Below are positions 49,568 through 59,665 of a DNA stretch of 64,000 nucleotides, in pieces. The stretch comes from SG8-4 sp964598225 (GTDB lineage: Bacteria > Planctomycetota > Phycisphaerae > Sedimentisphaerales > Anaerobacaceae). Below the pieces are notes generated by a model. It was not told where the DNA came from. It did no database searches and saw nothing but the letters and a program-made list of their open reading frames with translations. The stretch is taken from assembly GCA_964598225.1 (NCBI GenBank), contig CAZRBG010000004.1:1-64000 (forward strand). Reading direction: 5' to 3'. How positions within the stretch are numbered: the first letter of the stretch is position 1; each line of letters opens with the position of its first letter. Made by a program: the position numbers and the translations under genes.

Positions 49568-51499
49568 ATGGCTCATCAACATCTACATCTTCAACATGAT
49601 ATTCGTGCCGAACAAACCCACGGAAAACAGGTTCGTGTGAGTTTTGCTTTGGTCGCGACTCTGGCCGGCGGAATGCTGCTGATCAGCAGCTTTGTCGCCA
49701 GGTCGAGGATTTTCTACGGAGTCGAAAGTTTCCAGACCCAGTTTCTGGCGATGATCGCTGCTATTCTGCTTGGCCTGCCTATAGTGGTGCATGCCCTCAA
49801 GAGTCTGATGCGCAGAGAGATGCACATGGACGAACTTGTGGCGCTGGCGATAATCGCTGCTTTTGCGACGGGCAAATACCTCGAGGCAGGCGTTGTTGCC
49901 GCCTTTATGCTCCTGAGCGAATTGATAGAGACCAGAACGGCCCTTGGGGCGCGCGCTTCTATAGAGTCGCTGATCAAACTGACGCCGACCAAGGCGAATC
50001 TCATCGACAAAGCCGGCAATGAAAAGGAAGTGAAAGTAAGCGAGCTTAAGACCGGAGATTGCGTTCGCGTTCGTCCCGGCGACAACATACCGGCCGACGG
50101 CGAGGTCGTAAAGGGGCTCAGCTCGGTCAACGAGGCAACTATCACGGGCGAATCTCTTCCGGTCGATAAGGTGCCGGGAATGCAGGTTTTTGCCGGAACC
50201 AATAATATCACGGGCGTTCTTGAAGTTACCGTGACCAAAGCGGGCAAAGACACCACGCTCGGCAAAGTTCAGTCGCTGATCATGCAGGCCGAGCAGACCA
50301 AGATACCGATTATGCGGATCATCGACCGCAACGTTAAGTGGTACACGCCGACGGTCCTGATGATTGCAGGGATAGTATTGTTCTTCACGCGCGATATGGA
50401 CAGGGCGATCGCGATACTCGTGGTTTCCTGTCCGTGCGCGCTCATTTTGGCGACGCCTACGGCGATGGTGGCGGCGATCTCGGCTTCCGCTCGCCTGGGC
50501 GTATTAATTAAAAACGTGGCTGATCTTGAGATTGCCGGCAAGATGACCGCGATGATCTTCGACAAAACAGGAACCGTCACCACCGGTCGGTTGTACGTGA
50601 CAAAACTCACACCGGCAGAGGGTGTCGAACCGGCGGAATTGCTTGCCGAAGCCGCCTCGGCAGAGCAGATGAGCAAACATCCGGCCGCACGTGCGCTGCA
50701 CGATGTTGCCAAGGAAGCGAACATTTCTCTTCCGGAGACGGAAAATTTCGAGGAAACGCCGGGCAAAGGAGTGACGGCTGTTGTGGACTCGGCAAAAATT
50801 CTGGTCGGCAGGGACACATTCCTGAAAGAAAACAATATAGACATAAGCAACGTCCCCGATCCGGCTTTGCACGAGGAGCAGGGCTTCAGCACGCTCTATG
50901 TCGCCAAGGATTCGAAGTGTATCGGCTGGATAGGTTTGCAGGATAAAACCCGGCCCGAGGCTCAGCAGGCCGTTAAAGAGCTGATCGATATCGGCATAAA
51001 ACGAGTAACCATGCTTACCGGCGACCGCAAAGAGGTCGCCGGCAGGGTGGCCTCAGAGCTTAACTGCACGGACTTCAGGGCGCACTGTCTGCCGCAGGAC
51101 AAATTGGCCATTGTGGAGCAGACCAGGAAGGATGGTCACACGGTAGTTGTCGTGGGCGACGGCATCAATGATGCTCCGGCTCTGGCGGCGGGAGATCTGG
51201 GAATTGCCATGGGGGCGGCCGGCAGCGATGTAGCTATAAATTCTGCCTCGATCGCCCTGATGAGCAACGATTTGAAAAGGCTGCCCTTTCTCGTGCGGCT
51301 TTCACGAAAGACGGGAAGCGTCATTTATCAAAACCTCGGATTCGGGATAATGTTCATAATCCTCGGAATCGCGGCCAGTGCGGCTGACTGGCTGCCGGCG
51401 GCGTACGCTGCAATTGCTCATTTTGCCGGCTCTTTGATAGTAGTCTTCAACAGTGCCCGGCTTGTTCGCTACGGGGAGGAACTCGACCACGAACATTAA
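49568..51499 (+). CDS. Heavy-metal P1B-type ATPase without HMA domain
   Basis: A 643-residue metal exporter. It carries TGES (193-196), the transmembrane metal motif CPC (288-290), the phosphorylation site DKTGT (332-336), the P1B-specific HP (371-372) and GDGINDAPAL. Instead of an N-terminal metal-binding (HMA) domain it has a His-rich leader (MAHQHLHLQHD). The last helix has AHFAGSLIVVFNSARL where Zn/Cd pumps usually have a DxG motif, so ion choice is unclear. I start at the ATG at 49568; the TTG at 49529 is less likely. It follows hflK by 47 bases. Confidence 0.9.
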   Translation: MAHQHLHLQHDIRAEQTHGKQVRVSFALVATLAGGMLLISSFVARSRIFYGVESFQTQFLAMIAAILLGLPIVVHALKSLMRREMHMDELVALAIIAAFATGKYLEAGVVAAFMLLSELIETRTALGARASIESLIKLTPTKANLIDKAGNEKEVKVSELKTGDCVRVRPGDNIPADGEVVKGLSSVNEATITGESLPVDKVPGMQVFAGTNNITGVLEVTVTKAGKDTTLGKVQSLIMQAEQTKIPIMRIIDRNVKWYTPTVLMIAGIVLFFTRDMDRAIAILVVSCPCALILATPTAMVAAISASARLGVLIKNVADLEIAGKMTAMIFDKTGTVTTGRLYVTKLTPAEGVEPAELLAEAASAEQMSKHPAARALHDVAKEANISLPETENFEETPGKGVTAVVDSAKILVGRDTFLKENNIDISNVPDPALHEEQGFSTLYVAKDSKCIGWIGLQDKTRPEAQQAVKELIDIGIKRVTMLTGDRKEVAGRVASELNCTDFRAHCLPQDKLAIVEQTRKDGHTVVVVGDGINDAPALAAGDLGIAMGAAGSDVAINSASIALMSNDLKRLPFLVRLSRKTGSVIYQNLGFGIMFIILGIAASAADWLPAAYAAIAHFAGSLIVVFNSARLVRYGEELDHEH

Positions 51500-51520
51500 A
51501 ATTTCATTTACGATTATCTT

Positions 51521-52789
51521 ATGGAATACGCAATAGAAACTTTTTCATTGACCAAGATTTTCTCCGACTGGTGGGGCAGGGCCAAAGTCTACGCCGTTGA
51601 CGACCTCAACCTGCAGGTTCGTTACAACGAAGTGTTCGGATTTCTGGGCCCTAACGGCTCGGGCAAGACCACTACTTTGAAGATGTTGCTCGGCCTGCTT
51701 CATCCTACGAAAGGGCGATGTTTGATTCTCGGAGGGGACGGGACCGATCCCAAAATCAACTCGAGTATTGGTTTTCTCCCGGAAGAATCATATCTGTACA
51801 GGTACTTGAACGCTCGCGAGACCCTCGATTTCTACGGCAGACTCTTCGGCCTGCCGCCCAAGCTGCGAAAAATTCGCATCGAGGCTCTTCTCGACATGGT
51901 CGGGTTAAAAGCCGTTGCAAACCGACCCGTTGGGACATTTTCCAAAGGCATGGCTCGCAGAATTGGCTTAGCGCAGGCGCTCATTAACGATCCCGACCTG
52001 TTAATACTGGATGAGCCGACTACGGGGCTCGACCCGATCGGAACAAGGCAGATCAAGGACCTTATAATCAAGCTGGCCGAGCGGGGCAAAACAATTCTTC
52101 TTTGCAGTCATCTGCTTGCGGACGTAGAAGACGTTTGTGACAGGATCGCGATACTCTACGGCGGTAAAATCCAGAGTCAGGGCCGGGTCAAAGAGCTGCT
52201 GCAGCAGACTAAGAAGACGCAAATTACGACAGACGCCATAAATGAAACGACGGTCGCAAAGATAAAAGAGCTGGTTCAGCAGGAGAACGCCGAGTGCACG
52301 GTGACTTCGCCGATGGATAAGCTCGAGAATTTCTTCATAAGGACGGTTACCGACGCTCAGAAGCAGGCTCGAGCCACAAGCGGCGCCGTGAGCACTACCA
52401 AATTAGGTGAATTTCTCACACAGCCGCCTTCCGTAGAGAACGTACTTGATAAGCTCGTCTCAGCGCCGGTATCGCCGGAAGCTCCCGAGGAAGAAAAGAC
52501 GGCGGCGACAGAGAAGGTCGGCGGCGAAGCCGAGACTCCGGAACACAGGCCGGATGAAGGGCTACTGAGCAAGCTGTCCCGATCGGCTCAGACCGACCGG
52601 CCCGAGCCGGCAACGCCCGAGGAGCGTGTAGAAACGGATGCAGTCGAGGCGTCCGCACCTGAACAGGAGCGGCAAGAGGAAGAAAAAAGAAAGAACGTTT
52701 TGGACAGTCTAACCGGCGATTCGGCCGGTCAAAGCGAGGAGAACAAGGAAGCCGACGATTCGCAGGCGGGAGGTTCCGGCGATGCATAG
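51521..52789 (+). CDS. ABC transporter ATP-binding protein with acidic C-terminal extension
   Basis: A 422-residue ATPase. The nucleotide-binding domain has Walker A GPNGSGKTT (43-51), the signature SKGMARR (141-147; SGG is replaced by SKG, common in ABC-2 exporters), Walker B LLILDEPTTGLD (160-171) and the switch His in LLCSHLLADVED. After about residue 240 there is a long Glu/Pro/Ala-rich extension of roughly 180 residues with no predicted fold, unusual for the family. Its end overlaps the permease start by eight bases. Confidence 0.9.
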   Translation: MEYAIETFSLTKIFSDWWGRAKVYAVDDLNLQVRYNEVFGFLGPNGSGKTTTLKMLLGLLHPTKGRCLILGGDGTDPKINSSIGFLPEESYLYRYLNARETLDFYGRLFGLPPKLRKIRIEALLDMVGLKAVANRPVGTFSKGMARRIGLAQALINDPDLLILDEPTTGLDPIGTRQIKDLIIKLAERGKTILLCSHLLADVEDVCDRIAILYGGKIQSQGRVKELLQQTKKTQITTDAINETTVAKIKELVQQENAECTVTSPMDKLENFFIRTVTDAQKQARATSGAVSTTKLGEFLTQPPSVENVLDKLVSAPVSPEAPEEEKTAATEKVGGEAETPEHRPDEGLLSKLSRSAQTDRPEPATPEERVETDAVEASAPEQERQEEEKRKNVLDSLTGDSAGQSEENKEADDSQAGGSGDA

Positions 52790-54140
52790 TATATGGGCTG
52801 TCGCCACGAACACGATCAGACAGGCTCTGAGGATGAAGGTGGCGGTTGTTTTCATGCTCCTTCTGTTCGTCCTTATTCCTGTCCTAGGGTTTTCCGCTAC
52901 CGGTGACGAGACGCTCAAAGGCCGGCTTCAAACCTTCGTCAGCTACAGTCTTTCGCTAACAAGCCTTATGCTCTGTCTGCTGACGATCATTGTCTCGATC
53001 TATACGGTGACGAGCGACATCGAGCAGCGACAGATATTCACGGTGATTACGAAGCCGATTCGCCGCTATCAATTTCTTTTGGGCAAGCTGATCGGAGTGA
53101 TATTGCTTGACGTTATGCTGCTCGGTCTGTTCTCGGCAATCATTTATACGATCACGATTTACATGCCGCATTTCATAAAAGCCTCCGAGTCCGAAATTGC
53201 CGAGGCCAACAAACAATTCTTTACCGCCCGCGCGGCGCTGACCGTTCCGGAAGTTGACGTCAGCGAGAAGGTTAAGGCAAGATACAACGATCTTAAGCGA
53301 AGAAACGAATTACCGCCCGATGCGTCCCGCGAGGAGATTATTGACGAGCTGACAAAACTCGCTCAGCTTCAGGAGCGTGCCGCTGACGTCGGGGAACGGC
53401 TTGTCTGGGAATTCGAGAATGTTAAACCTCTCGCCGAGACCATGTTCATAAGGTTCAAGTACGATATCTTCCCGAATCCGCCCGACTCTCAAGTTTACGG
53501 CGGATGGTTCGCAGGCGATCCCCAGTATCTAAAATACGGCGAACAACCCGAAACGCCTGTCTATCAGGATCTCAGTCACAAGCACGCTGCCCGGACTTTT
53601 CACGAAATAGAGTTTCCGTCCGACGTAGTCCCCGAAGACGGCAATCTGGCGGTCGCTTTCATAAATCCGCCTATAAACCGCGCGCCTGTGATTTTCCCGT
53701 TTGACGGGCTGGAGGTGCTTTACAAGGCCGATAGTTTCGGCGGCAATTTCATCAGGGCCTTTCTACTTATTCTGTTCAGGTTGATATTTCTCGCCTGCCT
53801 GGGCATACTCGCCTCGACTTTTCTTTCATTCCCCGTAGCGGTGCTGTTTTGCGTCGTGCTGTTTTTTACTGCCACGTTCAGCAACTTCGTCCTTGAATCT
53901 TTCGGCTTTCTAGGTGAGAACGTCGGCGCGGTTTATTCGTATACATTGAAGCAGTTGATTCGGCTTCTGCCGCAATTTGACAAGTACAATCCTACACAAT
54001 CGCTCGTTCCGGCGAGGCTTCTGCCATGGTCAATGCTGGCCAGGTGTGTGGGATATATGGTTTGCATCAAAGGATTTTTGCTGCTGGTATTAGCTCTTGT
54101 TGTCTTCAAATGCCGGGAAATTGCGAGAATTACGGTCTAA
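52782..54140 (+). CDS. ABC-2 type transporter permease
   Basis: A 452-residue membrane protein paired with the ATPase just upstream. It has an N-terminal helix after NTIRQALRMKVAVVFML, a signature region DIEQRQIFTVITKPIRRYQF, and later helices around 320-345, 355-385 and 420-445. Between helices (about 135-320) is a large hydrophilic domain, with helical and beta parts, probably outside the cytoplasm. The paralogue at 44037 lacks that domain. The exported substrate is unknown. Confidence 0.88.
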   Translation: MHSIWAVATNTIRQALRMKVAVVFMLLLFVLIPVLGFSATGDETLKGRLQTFVSYSLSLTSLMLCLLTIIVSIYTVTSDIEQRQIFTVITKPIRRYQFLLGKLIGVILLDVMLLGLFSAIIYTITIYMPHFIKASESEIAEANKQFFTARAALTVPEVDVSEKVKARYNDLKRRNELPPDASREEIIDELTKLAQLQERAADVGERLVWEFENVKPLAETMFIRFKYDIFPNPPDSQVYGGWFAGDPQYLKYGEQPETPVYQDLSHKHAARTFHEIEFPSDVVPEDGNLAVAFINPPINRAPVIFPFDGLEVLYKADSFGGNFIRAFLLILFRLIFLACLGILASTFLSFPVAVLFCVVLFFTATFSNFVLESFGFLGENVGAVYSYTLKQLIRLLPQFDKYNPTQSLVPARLLPWSMLARCVGYMVCIKGFLLLVLALVVFKCREIARITV

Positions 54141-54183
54141 TCGGCTTACGGAGGGCAGCTTTTGTTGATCTGTCCTGTATATT

Positions 54184-56016
54184 ATGCGTTTTCGTGACCT
54201 AATAATTTGTTTTACTTGCGGCATCCTGGCCATCGGTTTGTGTATCGGCGCCGGCGTGCAGCTCGATTCTATAAACCGACAGCGCGAAGAGATGAATCTG
54301 GTGATGGATACGCCGGAGAACATCCCGCCTGAGATGCTGTGGGCGACTGTCGCGACTGGTGCTTTTCGCGGTCTTGTGGTCGATGCCCTCTGGATTCGGG
54401 CAGACAGGCTCAAGGAAGAAGGGCAGTTTTTCGACGCCAGGCAGCTCGCGGAATGGATAACCATACTGCAGCCGCGCTTTCCTACGGTCTGGGAGTTTCA
54501 CGCATGGAACATGGCTTATAATATTTCGGTCGCAATACCGGCTACCCAGCCCGATCAGCGGTGGCGCTGGGTTAGAAACGGCTACGAGTTGATTCGAGAC
54601 GAGGCGATAGGTAAGTACAATCTCAAGAGCATTACGCTGTACCACGAGCTGGCCCGGATATTCCAGCACAAGATGGGTGGCGTTTCCGATGACGTTCACA
54701 AATACTATAAGCTTCAACTGGCGATGGCGATGGAGCCTTTGCTCAAATCCGAGGATAACAAACTCGATTCGAGCGACAATGAATACTTCAAAGCGCTGGC
54801 CGAAACGCCCCACAATTGGGATCAAATCACCAGCGATCCGAACGTAGCTGAACTGGTCGCGGCTCTTAAATACGCCGATGAAGAATTCTCTGATGACGAG
54901 GAGTTTGTAAGCCATTACCTTGCGCTGCGTCAAAATGCAAAGAGGTTTTCTCCCGCCGCGGGAGAGATGATAGACGATTTCAGAGGCACTGACGCTCTCA
55001 AAAAGTTCGATATCTTCGCCAAGTCCTACCAATTGCGCAATGAATGGAAGCTCGATCCAGCCCTTATGTATGAGTTAAACCAGACGTACGGGCCCGTGGA
55101 ATTCGGAGATCCGAACGCCGGGCGGTTTCCCCTCGACTGGCGCCATCCCGACAGCCACGCGATCTATTGGGGCGTAAAAGGCCTACGGGTGGCCTCGCAG
55201 GATTCGGACCGCGACATAGGCGCCGATGAGACCAACACGGATCGAATCGTCGGCCACAGCCTGCAGAACCTCTTCCGCAATGGCAAGCTGATTATTCGCG
55301 ACGTGAAAATGGAGATGCCCGAAGAAGATGGTTCTCAGCAGCCGCGAACCGTTACGGCCAAAGAAGTCTTCCTGATGCCCGACTTGAGGATGTTCGATTC
55401 ATACAATACGTCAGTGCTGAAAGTGCTTGAGAAGTACAAGGACGACAGGGGCACGTACGAGTCGATGCGCAACGGCTACAGGAACATGCTCAGAAACGCC
55501 GTGTTTTCATTCTATCAATCCGGCCACAAAACTCAGGCGCAAAAGATTTACCGAATGTTGAGAGAAGGCTATCCCGACCTGCCCGAGTTTAAAGTTCCTC
55601 TCAAAGAGTTTGCCCAAAACCGCCTGCTCGAAGAACTTCAGACCCTCGATATAACCAATGCCAAAGAGCAAATCATTTTCCTGCTCAGGCAAAGTTACTT
55701 TCTCTACGCAATTCGCGACGACGAGGCGGCGGTCGGAAGAGAATCGCTGGCGAAGCAGACTCACGAGTATTACACGGGCAAATATCTGGACGAGAACAGG
55801 ATTGATCTGCCTCCTTTCAACGAGCTGAGGTACTTCGCACTTATCAACTTTTTGAACGACACACAATTCGTGCCGGACCTGAGGCTCAACCTGTTGGCTC
55901 GAATAAAAATTGAAAGACCCGATGTCTACAGGCAATTAGAGCCCTGGAAGGAGCAGTTGGAGCAGCAGAAGGAGAGAATCAGGCAGCAGGAGCAACAAAT
56001 GCTCCAAAACTACTGA
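54184..56016 (+). CDS. Membrane-anchored helical (TPR-like) protein, last of the operon
   Basis: A 610-residue protein with one N-terminal helix (about 5-27, LIICFTCGILAIGLCIGAGV) and a long soluble part. The helical content with repeated Ala/Leu/Tyr patterns (FRGLVVDALWIRADRLKEEG, then QFFDARQLAEWITILQPRFP, TVWEFHAWNMAYNISVAIPA) suggests TPR-type repeats. I know similar proteins from planctomycete genomes next to ABC-2 exporters, without assigned function. It ends in a Gln-rich coiled tail (KERIRQQEQQMLQ). It follows the permease by 43 bases. Confidence 0.7.
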   Translation: MRFRDLIICFTCGILAIGLCIGAGVQLDSINRQREEMNLVMDTPENIPPEMLWATVATGAFRGLVVDALWIRADRLKEEGQFFDARQLAEWITILQPRFPTVWEFHAWNMAYNISVAIPATQPDQRWRWVRNGYELIRDEAIGKYNLKSITLYHELARIFQHKMGGVSDDVHKYYKLQLAMAMEPLLKSEDNKLDSSDNEYFKALAETPHNWDQITSDPNVAELVAALKYADEEFSDDEEFVSHYLALRQNAKRFSPAAGEMIDDFRGTDALKKFDIFAKSYQLRNEWKLDPALMYELNQTYGPVEFGDPNAGRFPLDWRHPDSHAIYWGVKGLRVASQDSDRDIGADETNTDRIVGHSLQNLFRNGKLIIRDVKMEMPEEDGSQQPRTVTAKEVFLMPDLRMFDSYNTSVLKVLEKYKDDRGTYESMRNGYRNMLRNAVFSFYQSGHKTQAQKIYRMLREGYPDLPEFKVPLKEFAQNRLLEELQTLDITNAKEQIIFLLRQSYFLYAIRDDEAAVGRESLAKQTHEYYTGKYLDENRIDLPPFNELRYFALINFLNDTQFVPDLRLNLLARIKIERPDVYRQLEPWKEQLEQQKERIRQQEQQMLQNY

Positions 56017-56056
56017 GTGGTGAATTATACCTATACATATCCGATCGACCCCAGGC

Positions 56057-58183
56057 ATGGAAAGCAAAGTATCCCGACAATTGACACCCTCGCAAAAACA
56101 AGCGGTTTTTCACACGGCGGGCCCCTTGCTTGTGATAGCCGGGCCGGGCAGCGGCAAGACGCGAGTGATTACGCATCGAATCGCGGCACTTATCGAATCC
56201 GGCGTTCGGCCGCATAACATTTGCGCTATAACTTTCACGAACAAAGCCGCCGAGGAGATGCGGCAGAGAGCTTTTACTCTCGGCGCTTCGGCCGGAGCGC
56301 ATATCAGTACTTTCCACTCGCTGTGCGTGAGAATCCTTCGCCGATATGCCGACAGGACGAGGATCAGTGCAAACTTCAGCATTTACGACCAGGCCGACCA
56401 GCGGCGGTGCGTAAAGCAGGCGGCCAAGGATCTTGAGCTTGATACGCAGAATTTTCCGCCGGCTCGGATGCTTGATGCAATTTCCGCGCTCAAGAACAAG
56501 ATGACTGATCCTGCATCTTTCAAGGCTGAAGCATACGACTTTTTTTCCAAAACTCTGGCCGCCGTATACGAGCAATACCAGAAGCTGCTCAGCGAGCGAA
56601 ATGGCGTCGATTTCGACGATTTGCTCATGAAAACCGCCGTGTTGCTGCGAGATTGCCCGGATGTTTGCTCGGAACTTAGCAATCGCTTCAAGTTTGTCCT
56701 GATCGACGAGTACCAGGACACGAATTATGCTCAGTACAAGATTGCGAAGCTGCTCGCTTCCCAGCACAATAACATCTGCGTTACCGGCGATCCGGATCAG
56801 TCGATCTACCGCTGGCGCGGCGCCGACATTCGCAATATCATGGATTTCGAGAGTGACTGGCCCGATGCCACCGTTGTGAAACTCGAGCAGAATTTCCGCA
56901 GCACGCCGAATATTCTCACAGTTGCCGATACACTGATCTCCTTCAATTTAAACAGAAAGCTGAAAAAGCTCATCCCGACCAAATCGGCAGGTGAAGATAT
57001 TTATCTGCGAACGTATGAAGATGAGTCGGAGGAAGCCGAAGGTGTAGCCGGGCAAATCGAGGAGCTTGTGGAACAGGACGCTTGTCTTAACGATATTGCC
57101 GTGTTCTACCGTGTGAACGCCCAGAGCCGGGCGGTTGAAGAGGCACTTGTCCGCGGGCGAATACCGTATCAGATTGTCCGCGGCGTGGAGTTCTACCGGA
57201 GAAAGGAAATTCGCGATCTGCTTGCTTATTTGAAAACTCTCGTCAATCCCAGCGACGAGATCGCGCTGCTCAGGATCATAAACACCCCAAAACGCGGGAT
57301 AGGAAAAACTACGGTGGACAGGGTTCGTTCCTATGCCCAGCGCACCGGTATCAGCCTTTTCGAGGCAGTGAAAAGGTCAGACCGTATAGAAGCCATTTCG
57401 AAGGGCGCCAAATCCAAGCTCGCTGTATTTGCCAACATGATAGCTCAATTCCGAAAAGACGTTGAGGGCCCCGTAGCGCCCATGGCGGAGCGCGTTTACA
57501 AGGAGTCGGGACTCGCCGAATCACTTGCCGCCGCCGGCGCCGAGGGCGAAACTGCCGCCGAGAATGTCAACGAGTTGATAAACAGCGCCGCCGACTATGA
57601 TAAGCAGACGGAGGAGCCTTCTCTGATCGATTATCTTCAGCAGATATCGCTGTTCAGCGACGCCGACGCCTACGATCCCAACAGCGAATCCGTCAAGCTG
57701 ATGACTCTGCACGCCGCCAAGGGGCTTGAATTCAAGAACGTCTTTATTGTGGGAGTCGAGGAAGGTTTGCTGCCGCACGAAAGAAGTAATGCGGCCGTAG
57801 ACGAAGAAGAACTGGAGGAGGAGCGCAGGCTCTTTTTCGTAGGGATCACCCGCGCCATCTCGCGGCTTTTCATAAGCCATGCACGTTATCGAACTATTCG
57901 CGGCCAGGAGAACCGAACCATACCGTCACAGTTTCTTTTCGAGCTGGGTGACGACGTGGCGGAGCAGACGGAAGACGATGATGATTACGAGGAGGCCCCA
58001 ATCGTGGAGGATGTTCCCGAGTTTGCACCTGGCCAGTTGGTTCGCCACGATGCTTTCGGACTCGGCAGGATCGAGAAGTTCGTCGATATGGGCGCAAACA
58101 GTGTCGTCTCGGTAAGATTTAACTCTGGACAGACAAAAACGCTGATGCTAAAATTCGCCAACCTCTCAAGAGTGGACGTTTGA
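56057..58183 (+). CDS. uvrD: UvrD/PcrA-type DNA helicase
   Basis: A 708-residue SF1A 3'-5' helicase for nucleotide excision and mismatch repair and for clearing recombinase filaments. Motifs in order: Q motif LTPSQKQAV, Walker A GPGSGKT (29-35), FTNKAAEEMRQR, DFDDLL, VLIDEYQDTN, GDPDQSIYRWRGAD, LEQNFRS, VKLMTLHAAKGLEF and VGITRAISRLF. The C-terminal Tudor-like segment (APGQLVRHDAFGLGRIEKF type, here FAPGQLVRHDAFGLGRIEKF) is present, as in PcrA. Length is normal for the family. It starts 40 bases after the preceding gene. Confidence 0.95.
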   Translation: MESKVSRQLTPSQKQAVFHTAGPLLVIAGPGSGKTRVITHRIAALIESGVRPHNICAITFTNKAAEEMRQRAFTLGASAGAHISTFHSLCVRILRRYADRTRISANFSIYDQADQRRCVKQAAKDLELDTQNFPPARMLDAISALKNKMTDPASFKAEAYDFFSKTLAAVYEQYQKLLSERNGVDFDDLLMKTAVLLRDCPDVCSELSNRFKFVLIDEYQDTNYAQYKIAKLLASQHNNICVTGDPDQSIYRWRGADIRNIMDFESDWPDATVVKLEQNFRSTPNILTVADTLISFNLNRKLKKLIPTKSAGEDIYLRTYEDESEEAEGVAGQIEELVEQDACLNDIAVFYRVNAQSRAVEEALVRGRIPYQIVRGVEFYRRKEIRDLLAYLKTLVNPSDEIALLRIINTPKRGIGKTTVDRVRSYAQRTGISLFEAVKRSDRIEAISKGAKSKLAVFANMIAQFRKDVEGPVAPMAERVYKESGLAESLAAAGAEGETAAENVNELINSAADYDKQTEEPSLIDYLQQISLFSDADAYDPNSESVKLMTLHAAKGLEFKNVFIVGVEEGLLPHERSNAAVDEEELEEERRLFFVGITRAISRLFISHARYRTIRGQENRTIPSQFLFELGDDVAEQTEDDDDYEEAPIVEDVPEFAPGQLVRHDAFGLGRIEKFVDMGANSVVSVRFNSGQTKTLMLKFANLSRVDV

Positions 58184-58214
58184 ATGGCGTTTTTTGAAGA
58201 GAAAGGGCGATTTT

Positions 58215-59558
58215 ATGAATCGGCGCGATTTTGTACGTGTGGCAGCCTCAAGCGCAGCTTGGGGCTGGATTTCTCCTGTTTTGGCCCGATATTCCGGGAA
58301 TGAAATCCTCGAAGGTCTTGACGAGCGGATCGACAAGCACCGCAAGGGTGACGTTCTTCTGAAGCTCACCGGGCCGGATGGCAACCCGCTTACGAATAAC
58401 ACGGACGTCGAGATAGAACAGACTCGGCACAAGTTTCTGTTCGGATGCAACATCTTCAAGCTGCACAAATGCCGGACGCCGGATGACAACGCGGCTTACG
58501 AAAAGCGCTTCAAAGAACTTCTGAACTTCGCAACCTTGCCTTTCTACTGGTGGAATTACGAACGCCAAAAGGGCGAGCCTGATGACCAGCGCACCGACGA
58601 AATCATTCGCTGGTGCAAAGATCACGGAATCACGACGAAAGGCCATCCGCTGGCATGGAATTATGTCGATCCGCGATGGCTCAAGGACGATCCCGAGAGA
58701 GCGATGGAATTGCAGCTAAAGCGCATCGAAAGATGCGTCAGGCGATTCAGGGGCGGCATTGACATCTGGGACGTGGTGAACGAGGCAACGCACTACGACC
58801 GGGAGCAAATAGAGAAGCAGGCGCCTATTTTGACCGAGGCTATTGACAGAATGGGTGTCGATAAATACGTCCGCAAAGCTTTCAAGGCGGCTCGCCAGGC
58901 CAATCCTGACGCTACGTTGCTTATCAACGACTACCGGACCGATCCGGCTTATGCGAGTAAGATCATATCTAAATTAGTCGACGACGCCGGTAAGCCGCTC
59001 TACGATGTCATCGGCATTCAGTCTCACATGCATGGCGGCAAGTGGCCTTCTCAAAAGATATGGGAAGTGTGCGAACGATTTGCGAAGTTTGGCAAGCCTC
59101 TGCATTTTACCGAAACAACGCTCGTCTCCGGCGAGCAGGGCCGGGACTTGCGAAAGAAACGTGGCGATGCCGGTTTCCGCTGGGTCAGTACGCCGGAAGG
59201 GGAGCAGCGCCAGGCGAAAGACGCGGTCGAGTTCTACAGCGTCCTGTTTTCACATCCGGCCGTTGAGGCGATAACGTGGTGGGATTTCACCGACCAGAAT
59301 TCCTGGCAAGGCGCGCCCGCGGGTCTTCTCCGCGATAATATGACTCCGAAACCGGCTTACGAGGAGTTGACACGCCTGATTAAGGGCAAATGGTGGACCA
59401 AAACAAGAGCGCCGGTCTCGCCTGAAGGAAATGTGAAATTCCGGGGCTTCTTCGGAGATTACAGCGTAACGGCTCGAAAAGACGGCCGCACTTTGCACGG
59501 CACATTCAGATTTCATAAGAGCGGACGGAAGCCAACAGAAGTCATACTGAAAGCATAA
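58215..59558 (+). CDS. GH10 endo-beta-1,4-xylanase, Tat-exported
   Basis: A 447-residue enzyme that cuts the xylan backbone. Tat signal MNRRDFVRVAASSAAWGW; a short beta module (about 35-75); then a GH10 barrel with GHPLAWNY, the acid/base Glu190 in DVVNEATHY, the IGIQSHMHGGKWP loop and the nucleophile Glu300 in HFTETTL, followed by WWDFTDQNSWQG. A C-terminal beta-rich stretch (about 390-447, GFFGDYSVTARKDGRTL) may be a small binding module. The ATG at 58215 gives the normal Tat start; the frame is open to 58194. It complements the GH62 enzyme at 4001. Confidence 0.94.
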   Translation: MNRRDFVRVAASSAAWGWISPVLARYSGNEILEGLDERIDKHRKGDVLLKLTGPDGNPLTNNTDVEIEQTRHKFLFGCNIFKLHKCRTPDDNAAYEKRFKELLNFATLPFYWWNYERQKGEPDDQRTDEIIRWCKDHGITTKGHPLAWNYVDPRWLKDDPERAMELQLKRIERCVRRFRGGIDIWDVVNEATHYDREQIEKQAPILTEAIDRMGVDKYVRKAFKAARQANPDATLLINDYRTDPAYASKIISKLVDDAGKPLYDVIGIQSHMHGGKWPSQKIWEVCERFAKFGKPLHFTETTLVSGEQGRDLRKKRGDAGFRWVSTPEGEQRQAKDAVEFYSVLFSHPAVEAITWWDFTDQNSWQGAPAGLLRDNMTPKPAYEELTRLIKGKWWTKTRAPVSPEGNVKFRGFFGDYSVTARKDGRTLHGTFRFHKSGRKPTEVILKA

Positions 59559-59665
59559 AACGATAAATGAAATTGAAGTCTGTCTTGCTACGAAGGTGAG
59601 ATGCCTTCAGGATGCACGGGCCCCGAAGCCCGCGATGTGTGGTCTATAATGAAAGGAACATTTGA

